This document shows, piece after piece, positions 1 to 5,504 of a DNA stretch of 5,553 nt (position 1 is its first letter; each line of letters opens with the position of its first letter). This stretch comes from an uncultured Clostridia bacterium (lineage in GTDB: Bacteria > Bacillota > Clostridia > Oscillospirales > Butyricicoccaceae). The stretch is taken from assembly GCA_910586575.1 (NCBI GenBank), contig CAJUJQ010000182.1, forward strand, positions 1 through 5,553, in the 5' to 3' direction. The translations under genes were made by a program, and so were the position numbers. Under the pieces are notes generated by a model that saw nothing but the letters and a program-made list of their open reading frames with translations, was not told the DNA's origin and searched no databases.

Positions 1-124
1 CGCCTTCATCCACCCGTACAGTGTCCCTTTGGGCACTCCCAGTTCCCTCGCGGCCGATCTCTTTGGCCAGTTTTACCGCCTGCTCCTTATACTCCTTCTC
101 GTAGTTCCTCTGTGCTCTTCCCAT
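1..124 (-). pseudogene. IS3/IS911-family transposase OrfA, 5' fragment, frameshifted
   Basis: This is the N-terminal piece of the small OrfA protein of an IS3-family insertion sequence, which supplies the DNA-binding helix-turn-helix of the transposase. From the ATG at 124 the reading starts MGRAQRNYEKEYKEQAVKLA and continues KEIG, typical of the first helix of this family. At about position 51 the match moves to another frame, where 51-1 reads ARELGVPKGTLYGWMKA, the recognition part of the same HTH. Family members usually have a few more residues between KEIG and ARELG, so a small out-of-frame deletion at about 51-55 is the simplest explanation. The usual OrfA/OrfB programmed frameshift lies much further downstream and does not explain this. 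An AAGGAAGG ribosome binding site at 133-140 supports the start. The gene runs off the left edge, so the fate of OrfB is unknown. The family call is from memory of the motif. Confidence 0.8.
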
Positions 125-225
125 CTTTGACACCTTCCTTTTTGCTTTATTTTACCTTCTTTTTCTTCGAGTGAAAAGTGTCTACTTTTTTATACCATAT
201 CAAAGGGGAGTTTGCCCCTCTTTTT
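125..225 (-). mobile_element. Probable left-end non-coding part of the IS3-type element
   Basis: This AT-rich stretch lies directly upstream of the OrfA remnant. Read on the minus strand it runs TTGATATGGTATAAAAAAG then TAGACACTTTTC, which resembles the ends of clostridial IS3/IS150-like elements. The outer boundary is not certain: no partner inverted repeat is inside the window, and I could not define a target duplication. The end probably lies between about 200 and 225, since the kinase terminator begins at 252. It holds no other gene. Confidence 0.4.
204..225 (+). terminator. Weak hairpin with T-tract
   Basis: AGGGG (204-208) and CCCCT (215-219) form a 5-bp stem with a 6-base loop, followed by CTTTTT on the plus strand. 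It has the shape of a rho-independent terminator, but no plus-strand gene lies upstream in the window. It may shield the IS end from outside transcription or may be part of the IS terminus. Confidence 0.3.
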
Positions 226-251
226 CGTAGCGAAGCCTATTTTTGTGCGAA

Positions 252-289
252 GAAAAAGCCGGAGGGTTGGCATTCCCTTCGGCTTTTTC
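252..289 (-). terminator. Strong terminator of the hybrid kinase gene (bidirectional shape)
   Basis: The arms 252-266 (GAAAAAGCCGGAGGG) and 275-289 (CCCTTCGGCTTTTTC) pair over 15 positions with one non-Watson-Crick position, around an 8-base loop. The A-run and T-run at the stem edges let it act on either strand. It begins 7 bases after the kinase stop codon at 296-298, which is the normal place for an intrinsic terminator. Confidence 0.88.
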
Positions 290-295
290 ATAGGT

Positions 296-3200
296 TTAAG
301 ACAGCACCTGGTCAAGGGTGTCAAACAGCATTTGAATATCAATGGGCTTGGCGATATGTCCGTTCATGCCGCTGCGCAGCGCGTTTTGCTTATCCTCTTC
401 AAAGGCATTGGCTGTCATGGCAATGATTGGCAGGGCGGACAGCTGCGGGTCGTCCAGCGCGCGGATGGCCCGGGCCGCTTCGTAGCCGTCCATGACCGGC
501 ATTTGAATATCCATCAGCACCAACTGATAATAGCCGGGTTCGGACGCTTTCAGCATATCCAGCGCTTCCTGGCCGTTTCCGGCGACTTCAATAATAAAGC
601 CCGCTTCGCTCAGAATGGCTTCGGCGATTTCCTGGTTCAGCTCGTTGTCCTCTGCAAGCAGGATGCGCCCGGTGTGCCGCGGTTCGGGCAACCCGACGCC
701 GTCGTCCTCGACCCCCGCGTCCTCGCCGACAACCGCGCGCAGGCAGTGTTTCAGCTCGGAGAAGAACAGCGGCTTACTGCAAAAGGCGGTGACACCGGCT
801 TCCCTGGCTTCGGTTTCGATATCCGACCAGTCATAAGCGGTGAGGACGATGATGGGGGCGTCGTCGCCGACCTCCTGCCGGATTCGGCGCGCCACCTCCA
901 CGCCGTTGATATCGGGAAGCAGCCAATCAATAATGTATACTACGTAATTGTCGCCGCGTGAAACCGCCTGATGGGTGCGCAGTATCGCTTCCTTGCCGGA
1001 GAGCGTCCACTCGGCGCGCATGCCGATTTGCTGAAGCATATAAGATACGCTGTCGCAGGTATTGAAATCATCGTCCACGACCAGCGCCCGGCAGTTTTTC
1101 AGCTGCGGGATGAGCGGCGGTTCCTTTTTCCCGGCGTACAGGCGGAAGGTAAAGGTTGCGGTAAACTCGGTGCCGACGCCCTGTTCGCTCTCCACGGTGA
1201 TGGTGCCGTTCATCATATCGACAATATTCTTGGTGATTGCCATGCCAAGGCCAGTACCCTGAATACCGCTGATGGTGGAATTGCGCTCACGTTCAAACGG
1301 CTCGAAAATATGGGATACAAATTCCTTGCTCATGCCGATGCCGGTATCCTTAATATGGAATTCGTACCGTGCGAAGCCCTCCTGCGCGGCGGGCGATTCG
1401 GTGACGCGCACGGTGATAATCCCGCCCGCGCCGGTATATTTGACCGAATTGCTGAGCAGGTTGAGCAGCACCTGATTCAGCCGCAGGCGGTCGCAATAGA
1501 TTTCCTCGTCCCAGACATCGACCGTGTCCATGTACAATTCCAGCTGTTTGGCGTGTACGTCGGCCTGTACAATGCTGCGCAGGCTGTGCAGTAACTCTGG
1601 CAGGCTGCACGGCGCTTCGTCCAAATGCATCCGGCCGCTTTCAATCCGGCTCATATCCAAAATATCGTTGAGCAGGCTCAGCAGATGGTTGCCGGAGGTC
1701 ATGATTTTTTTCAGGTAATCCTGCACCAGTTCAACCTGATCCAGGTGGGTCAGCGCCAGCGCGGTAAAGCCAACGATTGCGTTCATCGGGGTGCGGATAT
1801 CGTGCGACATGTTGGAGAGGAATACGCTCTTTGCCTTGTTGGCGCGGTTGGCTTGCATCAGCGCGTCCTCAAGCAGGTTTTTCTTTTCCATCTCGCTGCG
1901 GATTTCGGCATCCACGCTGCGGAAACCGATGACAATCCCGCGGTCACCGTCCTCCCAGGCCCCGACGCGCACCGCTTTCAGCTGGAAGTATTTAATCTGG
2001 CCGTCGCAAAGCGTGCGGTAGTTCAGATAGTGCATGCTTTTCAGGGTCAGCACTTGTTCCAGGAAGAACCCCGAAACCGTCTCGCGCAAAAGCTCCCGGT
2101 CCTCCGGATAGACGCAGCAGTCAATATAGCGCCCCATGCATTCTTCCAGCACCAATTTGCCGGAGAAAAATTCGTTCAGCAGGCCGCTGGGACAACCGGT
2201 GACGCGGACAGCCTCGCCGCTGCCGGTCGAAACGTCGAAATAGCAAATCAGGCTGTAGTCGTTGCCCAATGCATGGACTAACTGCATCTGGCGGCGCTCG
2301 TTACGCTCTTCCTCCAGCTTCTGCTCGGTGAAATCGAGCAGGAACCGCTGATAGAACCGTTCCCCGTTTTCCTCGACCAGCTTGATGTTTCCCAGCACGT
2401 GCAGCAGCTTGCCGTCCTTATGCTGGACGCGGTATTCCATGCTGACATTGTCGCCGGGCTTTTCAAGGCTTTGGATGGCGCTGCGCAGGACGATTTGGTC
2501 GTCCTTTACCACCGTGGGGGCAATCAGCTGGAACCCGTCCGCCAGCAGTGCTTCCTGGGAGGGATAGCCCAGGATTTCCAGCGCGGCGCGGTTGATGCCG
2601 AGGATGCGCGTGCCGTCGATCGAGTGGCTCATGATGCCGCAGTCCATCGCGGTGAAAATGGTTTCGAGCGTGGTGTTTTTTTGGATGACCTCCTGTTCAA
2701 AGGCGCGTTCACGGGTGATATCGACCGCAACGCCGACCGTGCCCATGACACTGCCGTCAAGGTCATACAAGGGGGATTTATAGGTTGTCAGCAGGCGGTT
2801 CCCCTCGCCGGTCAGCACGGTTTCTTCAGAAACGAAGGTTTCCCGGGTCTCCATGACGATGCGCTCGGACTCAATGCAGGCAGGGTCGTCCTGCTCTACG
2901 TCCCAAATGTAGGCATGGCCGCGCCCCTGCACCTGTTCCTTTGTTTTGTTGACGGTCTGACAGAAGCTTGCATTCACCTTTTCATGGATCCCGTTTTTGT
3001 CCTTGAACCAGATCAGGTTGGGTGAGCCGTCCATCAGTGCTTCCAAAAAGCTGTTGGCCTGCCAGGACTCTGCCCGTTTGCGGAAGTCCTCCTGCCAGTG
3101 CCGCAGGCGGAATCTGATTTCGATCTCGGTCATGGGCAGCACAAGCAGATCCTGGACAGCCGGGAGCCGCTCCTCTATCAGCGGAAGCTGCTCGGGCCGG

Positions 3201-3442
3201 GCAATGACCAGCAGCTGGGCATCCTCCCGCATGGCATCCGCCAGCAGCGAAACGACAGCCGCTGCGTCAGCGCCGTCCAGGTTGGCCAGGATCACGTCAG
3301 CGGATGGAATCAACGCGGCATCCGGCACGATATGTTCTGTAAATGTATGCGTAAACGCCGGTAGGGGCGGCAATTTTTGAATCTCATCAAACGCTCCGCA
3401 GGGATGCCCGACAAGATAGAACTGGACATGACAGTGATACAT
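296..3442 (-). CDS. PAS-domain hybrid sensor histidine kinase with two receiver domains
   Basis: This 1048-residue cytoplasmic two-component hybrid kinase should autophosphorylate on His and pass the phosphate to its own receivers. Residues 1-120 look like a degenerate receiver-like or unknown sensory region. PAS domains follow at about 130-245 (ends VGVAVDITRER) and 255-375 (ends LLDFTEQK), with a divergent third at about 385-510. The phosphoacceptor H547 lies in FLSNMSHDIRTPMNAIVGF. The ATPase domain has an N box around N661/N665, G1 DTGIGM (699-704), an F box FEPFER (713-718) and G2 GTGLGM (729-734). Receiver 1 (about 785-905) has DDD 790-792, acceptor D839, T868 and K890. Receiver 2 (about 926-1047) has E931/D932, D978, T1010 and K1032. 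All catalytic residues are present. I see no transmembrane segment, signal peptide or HPt domain. The ATG follows a GGGGGA ribosome binding site at 3452-3457. It closely resembles long hybrid kinases common in Lachnospiraceae. The signal is unknown, and no partner regulator or HPt protein is adjacent. Confidence 0.95.
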   Translation of the reverse strand: MYHCHVQFYLVGHPCGAFDEIQKLPPLPAFTHTFTEHIVPDAALIPSADVILANLDGADAAAVVSLLADAMREDAQLLVIARPEQLPLIEERLPAVQDLLVLPMTEIEIRFRLRHWQEDFRKRAESWQANSFLEALMDGSPNLIWFKDKNGIHEKVNASFCQTVNKTKEQVQGRGHAYIWDVEQDDPACIESERIVMETRETFVSEETVLTGEGNRLLTTYKSPLYDLDGSVMGTVGVAVDITRERAFEQEVIQKNTTLETIFTAMDCGIMSHSIDGTRILGINRAALEILGYPSQEALLADGFQLIAPTVVKDDQIVLRSAIQSLEKPGDNVSMEYRVQHKDGKLLHVLGNIKLVEENGERFYQRFLLDFTEQKLEEERNERRQMQLVHALGNDYSLICYFDVSTGSGEAVRVTGCPSGLLNEFFSGKLVLEECMGRYIDCCVYPEDRELLRETVSGFFLEQVLTLKSMHYLNYRTLCDGQIKYFQLKAVRVGAWEDGDRGIVIGFRSVDAEIRSEMEKKNLLEDALMQANRANKAKSVFLSNMSHDIRTPMNAIVGFTALALTHLDQVELVQDYLKKIMTSGNHLLSLLNDILDMSRIESGRMHLDEAPCSLPELLHSLRSIVQADVHAKQLELYMDTVDVWDEEIYCDRLRLNQVLLNLLSNSVKYTGAGGIITVRVTESPAAQEGFARYEFHIKDTGIGMSKEFVSHIFEPFERERNSTISGIQGTGLGMAITKNIVDMMNGTITVESEQGVGTEFTATFTFRLYAGKKEPPLIPQLKNCRALVVDDDFNTCDSVSYMLQQIGMRAEWTLSGKEAILRTHQAVSRGDNYVVYIIDWLLPDINGVEVARRIRQEVGDDAPIIVLTAYDWSDIETEAREAGVTAFCSKPLFFSELKHCLRAVVGEDAGVEDDGVGLPEPRHTGRILLAEDNELNQEIAEAILSEAGFIIEVAGNGQEALDMLKASEPGYYQLVLMDIQMPVMDGYEAARAIRALDDPQLSALPIIAMTANAFEEDKQNALRSGMNGHIAKPIDIQMLFDTLDQVLS

Positions 3443-3451
3443 TTTCTGAAA

Positions 3452-3458
3452 TCCCCCT
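3452..3458 (-). promoter_or_regulatory. Ribosome binding site of the hybrid kinase
   Basis: The minus strand reads AAGGGGGA here, 9-10 bases before the ATG at 3442. It supports this start; no better in-frame start lies upstream. Confidence 0.7.
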
Positions 3459-3490
3459 TATCCCCAGTTGTTTGAATCATATATGCTTTT

Positions 3491-3519
3491 ATTATACCAC
3501 AGTTCAAGGAATAAGGGAA
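3491..3519 (-). promoter_or_regulatory. Extended -10 promoter of the hybrid kinase
   Basis: The minus strand has TATAAT at 3496-3491 preceded by TGG (3499-3497), a perfect extended -10. The -35 position (3519-3514, TTCCCT) with 17-bp spacing is poor, as is common for extended -10 promoters. Transcription would start near 3484, leaving a leader of about 40 bases with no evident riboswitch-like structure. Confidence 0.7.
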
Positions 3520-3530
3520 GCAAAAATGTA

Positions 3531-3543
3531 AGGGTTTATCAAT
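3531..3543 (+). repeat. 13-bp direct repeat, copy 1
   Basis: AGGGTTTATCAAT occurs here and again, identical and in the same orientation, at 3899-3911. The two copies bracket the MITE-like element and about 140 bases of other sequence. They could be a long target-site duplication, a relic of recombination, or shared ends of an intergenic repeat. This copy lies just upstream of the kinase promoter. Confidence 0.7.
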
Positions 3544-3650
3544 CAGAGCAATCGGCGAAAAGGTATTCAGTATCCGGCGTAGGTAAATCAACCTTGACAA
3601 TCAGTAGGAGCGCCGCGAGCGTGTACTCCGAGGCCGTCGGACTCGCCGCG
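3544..3650. other. Gene-free flank left of the MITE-like element; possible relic reading frame
   Basis: No gene with a start and ribosome binding site is visible. Both strands carry an open frame: plus GVGKSTLTISRSAASVYSEA continuing to VGLAA and a stop created by the repeat, and minus reading SPTASEYTLAALLLIVKVDL and ending ADCSD-stop at about 3542. This GC-rich stretch looks unlike the AT-rich element beside it, so it may be a relic of coding DNA. I cannot assign either frame to a family. Confidence 0.3.
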
Positions 3651-3865
3651 TAAAATATTTCTACCTGAGCGGTTGCAACATATGAGTTGTCATATCTTTA
3701 GTTTTATCAAGAGAAATAATCTTATAAATATGTAAATATAAGCATATCTTTATGCGGTTTACTGCTAGTGCTCTGCTGGTTGTGTTGTTGATTTGCGGAC
3801 AAATGTCTCTGCTCTGTAGACGATTGATCTGATGCTCACCCAACCGCTCAGGTAGAAATATTTTA
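3651..3865. mobile_element. MITE-like element with perfect 25-bp terminal inverted repeats
   Basis: Bases 3651-3675 (TAAAATATTTCTACC then TGAGCGGTTG) are the exact reverse complement of 3841-3865. The repeats begin and end in TA, which fits 23-bp terminal repeats flanked by a TA target duplication, as made by Tc1/mariner-IS630-type transposases. The 165-base interior is clearly more AT-rich than its neighbours, carries small hairpins (for example GCATA/TATGC around 3743-3756) and encodes no transposase. It would therefore move only with help from a transposase elsewhere. The short frames crossing it are encoded partly by the terminal repeats and lack ribosome binding sites. Alternatives are an IS internal-deletion remnant or a DNA segment forming a structured RNA; the 25-bp arms could pair as a long stem. 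Confidence 0.75.
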
Positions 3866-3898
3866 TAGCTTTTTCGCATAAATTACTTGACACTTGCC

Positions 3899-3911
3899 AG
3901 GGTTTATCAAT
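3899..3911 (+). repeat. 13-bp direct repeat, copy 2
   Basis: This AGGGTTTATCAAT is identical to 3531-3543. It lies 33 bases right of the MITE-like element and 77 bases beyond the 3' end of the AraC-family gene. A TTGACA at 3887-3892 precedes it, but no good -10 follows at the right distance. Confidence 0.7.
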
Positions 3912-3988
3912 TAAGATAGCAGCGGTTAGCGACAGTGGCAGCTGTTTCCCGGTTACAGCGCAGGCCGTCGACATGGGGAAACATGCAT

Positions 3989-4837
3989 TTAGCCGCCACG
4001 GTTTTGCTCTTCCAGGGCTTGACGGCGGTAGCTGGCGGGGGTCATCCCGACCTGCTGCTTGAACGCGCGGGAAAATACCTGCGGGTCAGCATAGCCGCAA
4101 CTCTGCGCAATGGCGGCGATGGTGTCAGTGGTCTGCACCAGGCGTTCCTTGGCGCGGGACATGCGGTAAAAGGCAAGGTAATCCTGTGGGGAAACCTCCA
4201 GCACCTTTTGGAACAGCGTGGAAAGATAGCTCCGATTTAGGGAAACGTAATGCGCAATATCGCTGACCGTGATACCGGTGGCATAACTGCTGTGGATGTA
4301 TTCAACCGCTTTTTGCACATAGGCATTGTCACGCCCACCCTTTTGCCCCCCGTCGCCGGAAACCAGCTGGCGGGCAAGGGCGGAAAAGAAGCGGAACAGC
4401 AGGGATTGGAGCATCAGCTCGTTCTCCGGGCACGGCGCTTCCAGCGCGAGCATTTCCCTGACCAGTGCAAGCAGCTCATCGCTGCCCGCGCAACGGAATA
4501 CGTCGGTATCCGCCAATCCGGACAGCCGCAGACAGTCCGCCGCCCTTCCGCCGCGGAAGGCAACCCAGAAATAGCTCCACGGCTCTTCCCCTTCCTCGTG
4601 GAATGCGAGGCGTTGGCCGGGGGCGGCGGAAAGGCCGTCACCACGTCCCAAGGCGTAAAGGCTGCCGTCCAGATCAATTTTTCCACGCCCGGCAGCGCCG
4701 AAATAGAGCCGGTATGCCGGGTCGGTGTCCGCCGTGCCGTGCTGCGGCTCGCCGCAGGCCACACCGCAGCCGAACAGGCTGAGATCGTCAAAGTGCGGGG
4801 TGCGCCGTTTTAGCTCTAAAATACTGCGTGTTTCCAT
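3989..4837 (-). CDS. AraC-family transcriptional regulator with N-terminal cupin domain
   Basis: This 282-residue DNA-binding regulator has the normal length for the family. Residues about 20-110 form the cupin-type ligand-binding domain; YRLYFGAAGRGKIDLDG and EEPWSYFWVAFRG resemble the arabinose/raffinose-type sensors of MsmR/RafR-like regulators. Residues about 180-270 are the double helix-turn-helix: ITVSDIAHYVSLNRSYLSTL with LFQKVLEVSP, then TIAAIAQSCGYADPQVFSRA and the family signature GMTPASYRR. I chose the ATG at 4837 (METRSILELK) because AAGGAGG lies 11 bases upstream and the promoter sits just before it. The frame stays open to 4987, but that would put the promoter inside the gene. 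By analogy it probably activates carbohydrate uptake or breakdown genes, but no such genes are in the window, so the target and ligand are unknown. It is divergent from lexA. Confidence 0.92.
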   Translation of the reverse strand: METRSILELKRRTPHFDDLSLFGCGVACGEPQHGTADTDPAYRLYFGAAGRGKIDLDGSLYALGRGDGLSAAPGQRLAFHEEGEEPWSYFWVAFRGGRAADCLRLSGLADTDVFRCAGSDELLALVREMLALEAPCPENELMLQSLLFRFFSALARQLVSGDGGQKGGRDNAYVQKAVEYIHSSYATGITVSDIAHYVSLNRSYLSTLFQKVLEVSPQDYLAFYRMSRAKERLVQTTDTIAAIAQSCGYADPQVFSRAFKQQVGMTPASYRRQALEEQNRGG

Positions 4838-4848
4838 CAGCGGGAGTC

Positions 4849-4855
4849 CCTCCTT
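4849..4855 (-). promoter_or_regulatory. Ribosome binding site deciding the AraC-family start
   Basis: AAGGAGG on the minus strand, 11 bases before the ATG at 4837. It argues for the 282-residue form over the longer open frame from 4987, which lacks a comparable site. Confidence 0.8.
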
Positions 4856-4873
4856 TTGTTTCCGAACAGGTCT

Positions 4874-4902
4874 AGTATAACATCTTGAGCAGGTGCGGGC
4901 AA
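4874..4902 (-). promoter_or_regulatory. Promoter of the AraC-family gene
   Basis: The minus strand has TTGCCC (4902-4897), a 17-bp spacer and TATACT (4879-4874), with a TG one base before the -10 (extended -10). Transcription would start near 4867, about 30 bases before the ATG. Confidence 0.75.
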
Positions 4903-4958
4903 GCCCTTTTGCATGGTTTTGGAAGGAAAAAGCCCGACGAGGGAGGTGAAAGCGGCAA

Positions 4959-4987
4959 ATAATCCTTTCGCAGTTCATTTCGGACAA
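4959..4987 (-). promoter_or_regulatory. Weak second candidate promoter towards the AraC-family gene
   Basis: The minus strand has TTGTCC (4987-4982), a 17-bp spacer and GATTAT (4964-4959). Its -35 overlaps the LexA-type dyad at 4985-4998, so it could be SOS-controlled. The -10 matches only 4 of 6 positions, so this is tentative. Confidence 0.3.
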
Positions 4988-4998
4988 ACATATGTTCC
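4985..4998. promoter_or_regulatory. LexA (SOS) operator, upstream copy
   Basis: CAAACATATGTTCC. On the minus strand the core is GAACATATGTTT, which agrees with the Gram-positive SOS box core GAAC-RNRY-GTTY at every position. It lies 189 bases upstream of the lexA start codon and 83 bases from the -35 of the AraC-family promoter. A 9-bp inverted repeat (TCCTTTCGC 4963-4971, GCGAAAGGA 5010-5018) is almost centred on it. Confidence 0.72.
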
Positions 4999-5074
4999 TG
5001 CAACAAACCGCGAAAGGACCCTTTCTTCGACAGTGTCAAGACAGGTTCCTGTTCCAAAATTGCATCCCAAGCCA

Positions 5075-5088
5075 CAAACAAACGTTTG
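5075..5088. promoter_or_regulatory. LexA (SOS) operator, promoter-proximal copy
   Basis: CAAACAAACGTTTG has symmetrical CAAAC/GTTTG half-sites separated by four bases, the spacing of Gram-positive LexA boxes. It overlaps the lexA -35 (5086-5091), where bound LexA would block RNA polymerase, as expected for autoregulation. Its half-site is AAAC where the consensus has GAAC. Its centre is exactly 90 bp from that of the upstream copy. A simple 12-bp palindrome, ACAAACGTTTGT (5078-5089), overlaps it. Confidence 0.6.
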
Positions 5089-5114
5089 TAATTCATGAAC
5101 CGTTGTGCTATAAT
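5086..5114 (+). promoter_or_regulatory. lexA promoter
   Basis: TTGTAA (5086-5091), a 17-bp spacer and a perfect TATAAT (5109-5114). Transcription would start near 5121, giving a leader of about 53 bases before the lexA ATG. Confidence 0.82.
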
Positions 5115-5159
5115 ATATTCAATCCAAACAATTGTTTTACCTTTCACATTGTCCGGAAC

Positions 5160-5165
5160 AGGAGG
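5160..5165 (+). promoter_or_regulatory. lexA ribosome binding site
   Basis: A perfect AGGAGG, 9 bases before the ATG at 5175. It fixes the lexA start, although the frame is open back to 4992. Confidence 0.88.
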
Positions 5166-5174
5166 AATCGATCC

Positions 5175-5504
5175 ATGAGGAAAAAACGGGAAGCCGGTCA
5201 AATTTCGGAAAAACAGCAGCGCATCCTGGAATTTATCTCGGAATTCATCACCGAACACGGCTATCCGCCGTCCGTCCGCGAAATCGGGCAGGCCATGGGG
5301 CTGCGCAGCCCCTCCACCGTGCAGTCCCATCTGAATATCCTGCGGGACGCGGGCTATTTAGAGCGTACCGGCCACAAGACCCGCGCAATTTCGCTGACCA
5401 CCTCAGCGGCAGCGGCGTCGATCCCGCGCGTGCCCATCCTGGGCAAAGTCACCGCCGGAATGCCGATTCTGGCAGTCGAGGAAATCGAAGGGTATTTCCC
5501 TTAG
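5175..5504 (+). CDS. lexA: LexA SOS repressor, truncated (N-terminal part only)
   Basis: LexA represses DNA-damage genes until RecA filaments trigger its self-cleavage. This reading frame has 109 residues, about half of the usual 200 or so. Residues 8-70 are the complete winged helix-turn-helix: QISEKQQRILEFI, GYPPSVREIGQAMGLRSPST, VQSHLNILRDAGYLERTGHK. The linker is followed by PILGKVTAGMPILAVEEIEG with YFP, containing the A94-G95 cleavage bond. The frame then meets TAG at 5502-5504. The expected continuation (FPL and the S24 domain with catalytic Ser and Lys) is absent in all three frames to the window end, so this is a break, not a simple frameshift. The predicted product resembles the cleaved N-terminal fragment, without dimerisation or protease functions, and would probably bind operators weakly. 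A rearrangement, an insertion or an assembly join at about 5501-5503 could each explain it. Confidence 0.9.
   Translation: MRKKREAGQISEKQQRILEFISEFITEHGYPPSVREIGQAMGLRSPSTVQSHLNILRDAGYLERTGHKTRAISLTTSAAAASIPRVPILGKVTAGMPILAVEEIEGYFP

Noticed and set aside
212..2281. Long plus-strand ORFs (up to 249 codons) opposite the kinase
   Set aside because: They are antisense to a fully motif-supported kinase gene, lack family features and are typical shadows of GC-rich coding DNA.
3468..3653. Small plus-strand ORF of 61 codons starting at TTG
   Set aside because: It starts at a TTG with no ribosome binding site, overlaps the kinase promoter, and its stop is created by the inverted repeat.
3887..3917. 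TTGACA followed by TAAGAT as a plus-strand promoter
   Set aside because: Spacing of 19 bp and a poor -10; no gene downstream on that strand.
3661..3974. Two short minus-strand ORFs across the MITE-like element (72 and 69 codons)
   Set aside because: They are partly encoded by the terminal repeats, lack ribosome binding sites and show no recognisable protein.
4838..4987. N-terminal extension of the AraC-family protein by 50 residues
   Set aside because: The extra residues are not family-like, and the AAGGAGG site and promoter both lie inside that stretch.
5041..5052. Quasi-palindrome ACAGGTTCCTGT upstream of lexA
   Set aside because: Short arms of 5 bases with no known matching regulator; it does not match the LexA spacing. 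Could be chance.
5097..5108. GAACCGTTGTGC between the lexA -35 and -10 as a third LexA box
   Set aside because: One half-site deviates (GTGC for GTTC) and three of the flanking or spacer consensus positions are wrong; the two other dyads fit better.
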